Assembly: GCA_963169455.1 (NCBI GenBank)
Contig: CAUJDW010000107.1
Location: 1-64,000 of the forward strand
Length of the DNA: 64,000 nt
Direction: 5' to 3'
From: Bacteroidota bacterium
GTDB taxonomy: Bacteria; Bacteroidota; Bacteroidia; Chitinophagales; Saprospiraceae
Below, in pieces: positions 32,816 through 40,991 of the stretch; position 1 is the stretch's first letter, and each line of letters begins with the position of its first letter. The translations under genes and the position numbers were made by a program. The notes under the pieces are model-generated. The model saw only the letters and a list, made by a program, of their open reading frames with translations, was not told where the DNA came from and searched no databases.

Positions 32816-35491
32816 TTAAAATTGAATCGAATAGTTCAAAGACGGCAGCATCGGGATCAGCCAGGCCTGAACGAATTCTTTCTGCGTTCGGATCTTTCCG
32901 TCCTCTTCGACGTATTTCGACCGCAGGGCGTAATACAGGGGGTTTCTGCGGTTGTAGATGTTGTAAGCGCCCACATTGATCGTATGCCTGAGCCGGCTAT
33001 CCGTTTCAAAATAAAAATTGGCCCCAAAGTCCAGGCGGTGATAAGCGGGCATCCGGAAGGCATTTTTATCGCCAAAGTCAATGGCCGTCACGGGGCCTAC
33101 GCCGGGAATGACGACTTCATACTGGCCCAGCGGCGGGCTGAAAGCGAAGCCGGTGCTGTACACCCAACTGGCGGACAGGCTGGCCCAGTCCTGTATGCGG
33201 TACATGAGCGCCAGCTTGAATTCGTGGCGCCGGTCGAACTTGTAGGGATAAGGCCTGCCGTTGTTGATCTGCGCATACTGCCTGTCGGCCCAGGCCAGGC
33301 TGTAGCCCATCCACCCCCTGAGCCGGCCTTCCTGTTTTCGCAACAACGCCTCCATGCCATAAGCCTGGCCGCTGCCTGCCGTGACGTTTTCCTCCCAGTC
33401 GTTGAGGAACAGCGCCCCTTCCGAATAAGCCAGCAGATTGTCCATCGACTTGAAATAGCCATCCGCCTCGACAGACCAGCCCGGCCGGAATGCCCAGTTG
33501 GCGGACAGTCCCGCCTGCCAGCCCTTCTGCGGGGCGACTTTGTCGGTTGAAGGCACCCAAAGTTCCGTAGGCAGCCCAATAGCGGAATTGGACAACAGGT
33601 GGATCGGCTGCTGCATGCGGCTGTAATAGCTTTCCAGGCGCCAGCGCTTCGAAAGCTGCCAGCTGGCCAGAATCCTGGGCTGCAACGAAGGATAGGCTTT
33701 ATTATAGGCCGAAAATACGGCGGCGTGCAAACCGGCGTTGATCGTGAGCCCTTTCGCGGCCCTGAACTCGTCCTCCACATAAGCCACGTATTCCATTGCG
33801 GTGAGCCGCCTGGCATCCTCGGGCAGAACGGGCAGGGAATCGATCTCGCCATTGCCCGATTTTTCCCCTGAGCCGGCCAGAAGCCCGGGCAGGAAATCGT
33901 GGTGCGCCACATTGGCCCCGAAACGGATGTGATGCCCGGGAACGGCCAGGAAGTCAAAATCGAGGCGAAGGCCTGCATCCCGGATACTACTGGAATAATG
34001 GCCCACATCGAACAGGCGGTTCACCGTGCGTTGTGCGTCGAGCCGAACCAGCGAATCGACGGCCAGGTAGCGGATATCCACATCCAGCCCGCTGTAGGTG
34101 GCCGCCAGGTTGGCGAACAGCTTGTCGCTGAAGAGGTGGTTCCAGCGCAGAGAGGCCACCGTATTCCCCCAGCCCACCGCATCGTCATACTGCCTGTCGA
34201 AGCGGTAAATGGCGGGTTCGGGCTGATTGCCGTCGGCAAAGGCCAGCGTATCGGAGGCCAGCCCCTGATTGGTGTAGCGGTCGGCGCCGGAATAATAGCT
34301 AAGGTAAAAGTGGTCGCGGGCCGAGAGTTCGTAGTTGAGCTTGGCGTTCAGGTCGTAAAACCGATAGCCGGTAAAGCCGTCCTCCCCTTTTTCTTCCTTG
34401 AGCCCCCGGGTCAGCGGCTGAAGGTACCAATCTGCCAGCGAGCGGCGGCCCGAGACGAAGAAGCTGCTTTTGTCGCGCACGATAGGCCCTTCCAGGGAAA
34501 ACCTGCCCGACAGCATTCCCACATCGGCCCGGGCGCTGAAGGTTTTGCTGTTCCCCTCGCGGGTGCGGATATCCAGGACGGAGGAAAGCCGGCCGCCGTA
34601 GCGCGCAGGAAACCCACCCTTGATGAGCCGGGCCGAACGCACGGCCTGGGAGTTGAAAACCGAAAACAAACCGGCGGCATGAGAAATATTGTACACCGGC
34701 ACCCCGTCGATCATGATCAGGTTCTGGCCGTTGTCTCCCCCCCTGATGTGCAGCCCGCCGATGCCGTCCGTACCGGTTTGCACCCCCGGCAAAAGGTGAG
34801 TGAGGCGAATGATGTCCGCTTCGCCGCCCAGAGTGGGCAGGTGTTCCGCTTCATAAACGCCGGCCTCCTGCCCGCCCCCCGGCGCGGGTGCGCCAGAGAT
34901 GCCGCCGATGCGCGGAGCGACGACTTCCACCGGAGCAAGGGTCAGCGAAGGCTTGAGGGAGGCGTTGAGGCGCCGGGGCTCGCGCAAAACGAATTCCCGC
35001 CTCTGGGTTTCATAACCGAGGTAAGAAAAGGAAAGCGCCACCCTGCCCGCGGGCAGCGACAGGCTGTAAAAGCCATATTCGTTGGATGCTGCGCCCCTGC
35101 CGCTGTTGACATCAAGAATGTTGGCGTTTATCAGGCGCTCGCCGGTGCGGGCATCCTCCAGAAAACCACTGACGGTAAAGCGCGTCTCGGGCGGAAGGAA
35201 GATGACTACCTGCCTGCCAATTTCCCGGAACTGAAGGGCTGTGTTCTGAAACAACTGAGCCAGCACAGCTTTCAGGCTCACCTGGTCCATCTGCATGGAA
35301 ACGCGGCGCTCAGGCAGGATGTCATTGCTGAAGGAAAGCTGAATACCATTGCGGTCCGCCAGTTGGTAGAGCGCCTCCTCCAGGGTGGCGCCTTCTACGG
35401 AAAGGCTTACGCGGCGCTCCACCAGGTGCTGGGCCCGGGAAGTGGCGAGGAAGGCAAAGAGCAGCAGAAAGATAAGTAAAGGCTGCTTCAT
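32816..35491 (-). CDS. TonB-dependent outer-membrane receptor with STN domain
   Basis: An 891-residue outer-membrane transporter. It has a signal peptide (MKQPLLIFLLLFAFLATSRA) and an STN/secretin-like domain at about 28-90 (EALYQLADRNGIQLSFSND). A carboxypeptidase-regulatory-like domain follows at about 105-180 (FTVSGFLEDARTG), then a plug near 215-320 (LRIRGGD-type segment GLHIRGGDNGQNLIMIDGVP). A 22-strand barrel runs to the C-terminus (SLNYSIQF). The STN domain suggests signalling through an anti-sigma partner, but no FecR or ECF gene is adjacent. It forms an operon with the DUF4249 lipoprotein. Confidence 0.93.
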   Translation of the reverse strand: MKQPLLIFLLLFAFLATSRAQHLVERRVSLSVEGATLEEALYQLADRNGIQLSFSNDILPERRVSMQMDQVSLKAVLAQLFQNTALQFREIGRQVVIFLPPETRFTVSGFLEDARTGERLINANILDVNSGRGAASNEYGFYSLSLPAGRVALSFSYLGYETQRREFVLREPRRLNASLKPSLTLAPVEVVAPRIGGISGAPAPGGGQEAGVYEAEHLPTLGGEADIIRLTHLLPGVQTGTDGIGGLHIRGGDNGQNLIMIDGVPVYNISHAAGLFSVFNSQAVRSARLIKGGFPARYGGRLSSVLDIRTREGNSKTFSARADVGMLSGRFSLEGPIVRDKSSFFVSGRRSLADWYLQPLTRGLKEEKGEDGFTGYRFYDLNAKLNYELSARDHFYLSYYSGADRYTNQGLASDTLAFADGNQPEPAIYRFDRQYDDAVGWGNTVASLRWNHLFSDKLFANLAATYSGLDVDIRYLAVDSLVRLDAQRTVNRLFDVGHYSSSIRDAGLRLDFDFLAVPGHHIRFGANVAHHDFLPGLLAGSGEKSGNGEIDSLPVLPEDARRLTAMEYVAYVEDEFRAAKGLTINAGLHAAVFSAYNKAYPSLQPRILASWQLSKRWRLESYYSRMQQPIHLLSNSAIGLPTELWVPSTDKVAPQKGWQAGLSANWAFRPGWSVEADGYFKSMDNLLAYSEGALFLNDWEENVTAGSGQAYGMEALLRKQEGRLRGWMGYSLAWADRQYAQINNGRPYPYKFDRRHEFKLALMYRIQDWASLSASWVYSTGFAFSPPLGQYEVVIPGVGPVTAIDFGDKNAFRMPAYHRLDFGANFYFETDSRLRHTINVGAYNIYNRRNPLYYALRSKYVEEDGKIRTQKEFVQAWLIPMLPSLNYSIQF

Positions 35492-35764
35492 TAAGATACA
35501 GTTCGGAGCAAATGGTATAATTCCTTCAAAAATACGGGCTTTTGGCCAGTATTTCAAAATAAACATTTTGCCCTTTTGACAACCTGGCCGCTGAAAACGC
35601 CGCCTTTTTTTTATCATTGTGAAAAAAAACCTTGCTGTTTACTACTCCTTTGCGGCATTAGCCGAAACGCGGGCCTGCGGACCGCGATGCCGGCAAGGCC
35701 TAAAGGCTCATTGTTTTTCATTTCGCGGGCCTCGGGCCCGAGTATCAACCAAAACACGCTGAAA

Positions 35765-37279
35765 ATGGTAGTCAGGCTTTATTTTCCTTTGCTCTTCCTT
35801 TTGATCTCCGGCACGGGCCTGTGGGCGCAAAACAGCCGGGAATTGCCGGAATCCCAGCTCCGGAAAGCGGACATGGAAGCCCACCTGCGCTTCCTGGCCG
35901 CCGATGAACTCCAGGGCCGCCGAACCGGCGAGCCCGGCAATAATATCGCCGCCCGCTACATCGCCGCCCAGATGGAAGCATACGGGCTGAAGCCGGCGCC
36001 CGGCGCCGAAGGCTTTTATCAGACCGTGGCTTTCGAGGCGACTACCCCGCCCTCGGAAGCCCGGCTGCTGATCGGCAAAACGGAATATGAACAGGATGAC
36101 GGGCTGCTGATCATGCTGGGCAATGCAGCAGGCATCAAAACCGAGGCCGTATTCGCCAACTACGGATGGGCGGACGAAAAAAGCGGCCACGATGACTACA
36201 AAGGGCTGGACGTGAAGGGCAAGATCGTCCTGGTGTTGCCGGGGACACCCGAGGCCCAGGACCCCATGGCCGTATTCACCTCCATGGGCAAAAAGCGAAA
36301 ACTCGCCCAGAGCCACGGCGCCGTAGCCCTCATCGAATTATACCGCCTGCAGTTCCCCTGGAGTTTCTTCCGCTCCTTTTTCAACAAAGAGAACCTCTCC
36401 ATGGCGGATGAGGGCCCGGAGGAGGCTTCCATTGTCTACGGCTGGCTTAAAGAGCAGAAGAACAGCGATATGGATAACCTTCAGAAAGGAAAAAAACTGA
36501 AAGCCGAGCTGTCCAGCCAGGGCTTCGCCCGCCGGGCCGTGCCCTCCCAGAACGTCGCAGGCGTCATCAGGGGTTCCGACCCCAAGCTCCGCGATGAATA
36601 CGTCGTGATCACCGCCCACTACGACCACGTCGGCACAGGCAAGAACGGCGGCGGAGCTTATTCCGCCAAAGACAGCATCTTCAACGGCAGCCGCGACAAT
36701 GCCATGGGCGCCACCGCCCTCCTGGCCGCCGCCAGGGCCTTGTCCGAACAACCGCCCCGCCGCTCGGTGCTGGTTTTGGCCGTTACCGGAGAAGAGCTGG
36801 GGCTGCTGGGCAGCCAGTACTACGCCGAACACCCCCTCATCCCGCTGGAGAAAACTATTTTTAACCTGAATACGGACGGGGCCGGCTACAACGATGTGTC
36901 CTACCTCTCCGCTATCGGTTTCGGCCGCACCGGCACAGACCACCTGATCGAGGCCGGCGCTCACCTCTTCGGGCTGGACGTCTTCCCCAACCCCGCTCCG
37001 GAACAGGGCCTGTTCGACCGCTCCGACAACGTTTCCTTTGCCGCCAAAGGCATCCCCGCCATTTCCATCAGCCCGGGCATGACCAGCTTCGATGAGGAAA
37101 TCGCCAGATACTACCACCAGGTAACCGACAATCCCGATACCATCGATTACGACTACCTGCACAAGTATTGCCAGGCCTTCGCCCGCATCGCCCGGCTCAT
37201 CGCCGACGAGGAGGAACGCCCCAGATGGGCGGAAGGGGATAAGTATGAGGAAGCAGGGAAGGCGTTGTACAGGGAATAA
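35765..37279 (+). CDS. M28 family zinc aminopeptidase with PA domain
   Basis: A 504-residue exported peptidase. It has a signal peptide (MVVRLYFPLLFLLISGTGLW), N-terminal M28 residues (FLAADELQGRRTGEPGN) and a protease-associated insert near 100-260 (DVKGKIVLVLPGTPEA). The catalytic core carries ITAHYDHVG, SRDNAMGATALL, AVTGEELGLLGSQYY and NTDGAGYND, the two-zinc ligands and the catalytic Glu. The start at 35765 gives a signal peptide; the frame is open upstream. It probably degrades peptides in the periplasm or outside the cell. It is convergent with the GT2 gene. Confidence 0.92.
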   Translation: MVVRLYFPLLFLLISGTGLWAQNSRELPESQLRKADMEAHLRFLAADELQGRRTGEPGNNIAARYIAAQMEAYGLKPAPGAEGFYQTVAFEATTPPSEARLLIGKTEYEQDDGLLIMLGNAAGIKTEAVFANYGWADEKSGHDDYKGLDVKGKIVLVLPGTPEAQDPMAVFTSMGKKRKLAQSHGAVALIELYRLQFPWSFFRSFFNKENLSMADEGPEEASIVYGWLKEQKNSDMDNLQKGKKLKAELSSQGFARRAVPSQNVAGVIRGSDPKLRDEYVVITAHYDHVGTGKNGGGAYSAKDSIFNGSRDNAMGATALLAAARALSEQPPRRSVLVLAVTGEELGLLGSQYYAEHPLIPLEKTIFNLNTDGAGYNDVSYLSAIGFGRTGTDHLIEAGAHLFGLDVFPNPAPEQGLFDRSDNVSFAAKGIPAISISPGMTSFDEEIARYYHQVTDNPDTIDYDYLHKYCQAFARIARLIADEEERPRWAEGDKYEEAGKALYRE

Positions 37280-37287
37280 GCCGTCGG

Positions 37288-37396
37288 AAGGTCGACAGGT
37301 CGGAAGGTCGACAGGTCAACAGGCTTGCCCGGCTCGCAGAGACTGGCCTGAACGTCAATTACTTAAAGCACCTTCCGACCTTCCGACCTTCCGACC
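37288..37396. repeat. Inverted GGAAGGTCG / CGACCTTCC repeat cluster
   Basis: ggtcggaaggtcgacagg-type words at about 37283-37318 face ccttccgaccttccgacc words at about 37371-37396, giving an extended imperfect hairpin between the convergent M28 and GT2 genes. Between them, aggcttgcccgg-ctcgcagagact (37319-37344) is the reverse complement of the 30911-30940 segment. This shows a dispersed intergenic family in both orientations. Confidence 0.65.
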
Positions 37397-37397
37397 T

Positions 37398-38333
37398 TCA
37401 AACCTCCTTCTCAATGAGGTAGTGGTTCCGGTCGTGCGCATTGCGGCTGACCAGTTCGGCCAGGAAGCCGGTGACGAACAACTGGGTGCCGATAATGAGT
37501 GTCAGGATGCCGAAATAGAACAGCGGGCGGTCGGCGATGCCGTATTCCCGGTACAGCAGTTTGGCGATGCTGAGGTAAGCCAGGATGATGAAGCCGACGA
37601 GGAAGAACAGGATTCCCAGGGCGCCGAAGAAGTGCATGGGGCGCTTGCTGAATTTGGAGATAAAGATGACCGACATCAGGTCGAGCGGCCCGCGGATGAA
37701 GCGCTCCATGCCGAATTTCGTCACGCCGTATTTGCGTTCCTGGTGCGCCACCACCTTTTCGCCGATCTTTCTGAAGCCTGCCCATTTTGCCAGCACCGGG
37801 ATATAGCGGTGCATCTCGCCGTACACCTCGATGCTTTTCACCACGCTGTTGCGGTAGGCCTTCAACCCGCAGTTGAAATCGTGGAGGTGTATGCCCGTCA
37901 TGCGCCGGGCAGTCCAGTTGTAGAATTTGCTGGGCAGGTTTTTGGTCAGCACGGGGTCGAGGCGCTTCTTTTTCCAGCCGGAGACCATATCGAAGCCCTC
38001 TTCCCTGATCATACGGAACAGGCCGGGTATCTCATCGGGGCTGTCCTGAAGGTCTGCGTCCATGGTGATGACGACATCGCCTTCGGCGGCATGGAAGCCC
38101 ACGTTCAGGGCGGCTGATTTGCCGTAGTTGCGCCTGAATTTGATGCCCCGAACATTGGAGTTCCCGGCAGCCAGCTGTTCGACAACCGCCCAGGAGCCGT
38201 CCTTGCTGCCGTCATCCACCATGATGATCTCATAGGAATACCCCTCCCCCTCCGCTACCCTGCGGATCCAGGCCTCCAGCTCGGGAAGCGATTCTTCTTC
38301 ATTGAAAAGCGGTATGACGATTGAAAGGTCCAT
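37398..38333 (-). CDS. Glycosyltransferase family 2 (polyprenyl-phosphate sugar transferase type)
   Basis: A 311-residue GT2 enzyme. The GT-A domain starts MDLSIVIPLFNEEESLPELE; VDDGSKDGSWAVV and ITMDADLQDSPDEIPGL carry the nucleotide-sugar and DxD sites. Two C-terminal membrane segments lie at about 235-260 and 270-295. The architecture matches DPM1/GtrB/ArnC-type enzymes that load a sugar onto a polyprenyl phosphate. Donor and acceptor are unknown. It is on the minus strand, 109 bp from the DUF4199 gene. Confidence 0.9.
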   Translation of the reverse strand: MDLSIVIPLFNEEESLPELEAWIRRVAEGEGYSYEIIMVDDGSKDGSWAVVEQLAAGNSNVRGIKFRRNYGKSAALNVGFHAAEGDVVITMDADLQDSPDEIPGLFRMIREEGFDMVSGWKKKRLDPVLTKNLPSKFYNWTARRMTGIHLHDFNCGLKAYRNSVVKSIEVYGEMHRYIPVLAKWAGFRKIGEKVVAHQERKYGVTKFGMERFIRGPLDLMSVIFISKFSKRPMHFFGALGILFFLVGFIILAYLSIAKLLYREYGIADRPLFYFGILTLIIGTQLFVTGFLAELVSRNAHDRNHYLIEKEV

Positions 38334-38442
38334 TATTTCTTTTGTTTCTGGTTTTTACCAGGCCAAGGGCATCTGGCCGGCTGGGATAACAGGCATGAGG
38401 AGGACTGGCAGGTTCCTGGGGATAACTGGAAACCCGGAACCC

Positions 38443-38949
38443 CTACTGCCTACCCACCACCACGGCCATGCCGGCCGAGAGTATGAAGCCGCCGATGAGG
38501 CTGCGGACAAAGGTAAAGAAAACCCGGCCGGGGGTGATATCCAGGCCGCCGCTTTCCAGCGAACGGCGCATTTCCTCCTGTTGTTCTGCAGGCAGGAGGT
38601 TGGAAGCCTGGCCCAGGCTCTCCAGCATGACGGTTTTTTGCAGTTCTATCAGGCCCGGGTCGGCAAGGCCGAAGAGGATGTAATAAAAGAGATAATAACA
38701 AAAGTTGGCGATGACGAAGATGAGAAAAGCGGTGCGCAGGCCGTCCCGGAAAAGCAGGGGCCCTTCGGCCTCCTCCCTTTCGTCCTGCAAAGCTTTCCAC
38801 ATCAGGGCCAGGTAAATGCCCAGGGAGGCCCAGTAAACCCAGGGGTTGAACATCAGGCGGGGGCTGATAAAATAAAACAGCAGGAAGTAGGCTATAACCC
38901 CTATTCCTGCTATCAGGCCGTATCGTACAGCTTTGTTGCTCAAGGTCAT
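38443..38949 (-). CDS. DUF4199 membrane protein (paralogue 1)
   Basis: A 168-residue protein with about four hydrophobic segments: residues 8-26 (YGLIAGIGVIAYFLLFYF), 33-50, 75-97 and 140-160. The central amphipathic helix (LLPAEQQEEMRRSLES) is the DUF4199 signature region. Such proteins are widespread in Bacteroidota and of unknown function. The start at 38949 (MTLSNKAVRYGLIAG) fits the family better than 38976. A second DUF4199 gene lies directly upstream, so the two form a tandem pair. Confidence 0.82.
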   Translation of the reverse strand: MTLSNKAVRYGLIAGIGVIAYFLLFYFISPRLMFNPWVYWASLGIYLALMWKALQDEREEAEGPLLFRDGLRTAFLIFVIANFCYYLFYYILFGLADPGLIELQKTVMLESLGQASNLLPAEQQEEMRRSLESGGLDITPGRVFFTFVRSLIGGFILSAGMAVVVGRQ

Positions 38950-39006
38950 GCTTCTGCTATCTTTTTGAAAAAGCAAAAATAGCAGAATTTCATGGTTTCA
39001 GCGCCC

Positions 39007-39033
39007 CCTGGCAAACTTCCGAAGTTTGCCAGG
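39007..39033 (-). terminator. Near-perfect palindrome after DUF4199 paralogue 2
   Basis: cctggcaaacttccgaagtt with tgccagg following (39007-39033) is a 27-base near-perfect palindrome with a tiny loop. It lies 6 bp after the stop of the upstream DUF4199 gene. It resembles the palindrome at 58250-58290 in style and probably terminates or protects the transcript. Confidence 0.65.
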
Positions 39034-39038
39034 CCGCC

Positions 39039-39617
39039 CTACACCGCCTCCGGCGGGTTGCGCTTCATGACCGCGGCGGCGATAAGGGAAAAAATAATCC
39101 CCATTAACAGCGTGCCAAGGCCCGACATAACCGTCATCATGATGGGAGAGAACATAAAGCTCGTCATGGAAAGCGCCTGCTCGGCCTGCTCTTCGTCCAT
39201 TCCCTGCCTTTCCATCATCTGCTCGCGGGAAGCCTCCAGAATAGTGTCGATCATTCCGGGGTCGATCATGGTGAAATACACGTAGGTATAAACCATGGAG
39301 ATCAGGCCTGCGATCAGCATGACGATAAAGCCGACGAAGAAGGCGCGCCCGAAGGTAATGAAGCCGGCCAACTCTCCATCGCGGTGCTGGCGCACGGCCA
39401 TGATGACCGCGCCGATCATGATGACGTAGGTCAGGATGCTGCTGATCCAGTTGGCAGGGTTGGACTGGTCGGCCGGGTCTACCAGCCCGGAGAGGCTCAT
39501 GATCAGGGAGAAGGCTACCAGCACCAGGGCCGTGATCAATCCGTAGCGCATGCCGGTGGGCCAGGGGGAAACCGAGGCCTGATCCGTTCCGCCGGTAGGG
39601 TTGTCAAAGGTACTCAT
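39039..39617 (-). CDS. DUF4199 membrane protein (paralogue 2)
   Basis: A 192-residue protein with an N-terminal polar stretch of about 20 residues, then four hydrophobic segments, including YGLITALVLVAFSLIMSLSG and AFFVGFIVMLIAGLISMVYT. A Met/Glu-rich helix (EASREQMMERQGMDEEQAEQ) precedes the last membrane segment, which matches the DUF4199 pattern. It is similar in layout to the downstream gene 38443-38949. Function is unknown. Confidence 0.83.
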   Translation of the reverse strand: MSTFDNPTGGTDQASVSPWPTGMRYGLITALVLVAFSLIMSLSGLVDPADQSNPANWISSILTYVIMIGAVIMAVRQHRDGELAGFITFGRAFFVGFIVMLIAGLISMVYTYVYFTMIDPGMIDTILEASREQMMERQGMDEEQAEQALSMTSFMFSPIMMTVMSGLGTLLMGIIFSLIAAAVMKRNPPEAV

Positions 39618-39693
39618 AGTGAAATCAGTTTAAAGTTGGTGATGAAATGACCGCTATAAGTTGCGAATAAATCTGCCTGCAAACAACGGATTT

Positions 39694-40968
39694 CTATCTA
39701 TGGCGGTTAAAAAACGACTGATCCCTGTTGACCACCGCCAAAACTTTACCGGTGAACGGCCTGTCGAACAAAGGCGAATTGTGGGAGCGGGAATAACCGT
39801 TTTCCCTGCGGTACACCCACTGTTGAGCGGGGCTGAACACGGCCAGTTCCGCCGGCTGGCCCACCTCTAGGGAAGGCAGGGGCAGCCCCAGGATTTTGCG
39901 CGGGTTGATGGCCGTTTTTTCGACGAACAGCTCATCACTCAGCCAGTCACCCAGATAGGTTTTGCAAACGGCATACACCGTTTCCAGCCCGATGGCGCCA
40001 AACTGGGCGTAGGGGAATTCCACCTTTTTCAGTTCTTCTTCCAGCGGCGCGTGGTTGGCCGTAATCGCGTCGATGGCGCCGTCGAGCAGGCCCTGGCGCA
40101 AGGCGTCCCGGTCTGCGCGGCTGCGCAGAGGGGGCAGGAGTTTGAAGTTGACATCGAAGCCATCCAGCGCCGAATCGTCGAAAGCGAGGTTCATCACCGG
40201 TACAGAGGCCGTGACCCGCAGGCCGCGGGCCTTGGCCTGGCGCACCATCTCTACGGCCCCGGCGGTTGACAGGTTGGCCAGGTGGAGGCGGCTGCCGGTA
40301 TAGGCCAGCAGGTGCAGGTCGCGCTGCACCATAATTTCTTCGGCGATTGCGGGAATGCCCTTCATGCCGAGGGTGGTGGAGGTATAACCTTCATGCATCT
40401 GCCCCTCCCCGGCGATATCGCGCTCGAGGGGTTGGTTGATAACCAAACCGTCAAAGGCCTGGACATACTGCAGGGCGCGCATCATCAGCCCGCTGTGCTG
40501 CACCGCTTTTTTGCCGTCGGAAAAGGCCACCGCCCCGGCGGCATGCATGTCGATCATCTCCGTCAGCTCCTTTCCGGCGCAGTTGCGCGATATGGCGCCG
40601 ATGGGGTAACAGGCCACGAGCTGCCCCCCTGTGTTGTTCCTGACGTAAAGCACCTCCGATTTGGAGTGGATGGCCGGGTCGGTATTGGGCTGGCAGGTGA
40701 TGGCCGTAAAACCTCCTGCAGCAGCGGCTTCACTTGCGGTGCGGAGGTCTTCGCGCTGTTCCAGGCCGGGGTCTCCGGTTTGCACCCCCATGGCCAGCCA
40801 GCCGGGAGAGGCCTTCAACTGTTCGCCTTCCAGGACGGGCACGTCCTTCAGCAATACTTCCGCCTCGATGGCTTCGATTTTTCCCTGCCGGATGAAAATA
40901 TCCCTTTGCTGCCCGTGGTGGGGGCTTCCGGGGTCTGTTATGGTTGCATTTTTGATCAGCAAGTCCAT
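39694..40968 (-). CDS. Dihydroorotase-like amidohydrolase lacking metal ligands
   Basis: A 424-residue protein with the dihydroorotase (PyrC, cyclic amidohydrolase) fold from end to end. The metal-binding DxHxH motif after PG is replaced: SPGWLAMGVQTGDPG (A59, G61, Q63). LHLANLST lacks the second histidine, and ITANHAPLEEEL has Asn where catalytic Asp is expected. Substrate-shape motifs remain (ITCQPNTDPAIHSKSEV). It is therefore probably not a dihydroorotase; by analogy to inactive PyrC homologues it may be structural, for example bound to aspartate carbamoyltransferase. It follows the membrane-protein gene by 23 bp. Confidence 0.85.
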   Translation of the reverse strand: MDLLIKNATITDPGSPHHGQQRDIFIRQGKIEAIEAEVLLKDVPVLEGEQLKASPGWLAMGVQTGDPGLEQREDLRTASEAAAAGGFTAITCQPNTDPAIHSKSEVLYVRNNTGGQLVACYPIGAISRNCAGKELTEMIDMHAAGAVAFSDGKKAVQHSGLMMRALQYVQAFDGLVINQPLERDIAGEGQMHEGYTSTTLGMKGIPAIAEEIMVQRDLHLLAYTGSRLHLANLSTAGAVEMVRQAKARGLRVTASVPVMNLAFDDSALDGFDVNFKLLPPLRSRADRDALRQGLLDGAIDAITANHAPLEEELKKVEFPYAQFGAIGLETVYAVCKTYLGDWLSDELFVEKTAINPRKILGLPLPSLEVGQPAELAVFSPAQQWVYRRENGYSRSHNSPLFDRPFTGKVLAVVNRDQSFFNRHR

Positions 40969-40991
40969 TGTTTGGGATTTTTCTGAAAGAA

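Noticed and set aside
33899..35479. 526-residue open frame opposite the TonB receptor
   Set aside because: Shadow of the receptor gene caused by codon bias; no signal peptide or domain.
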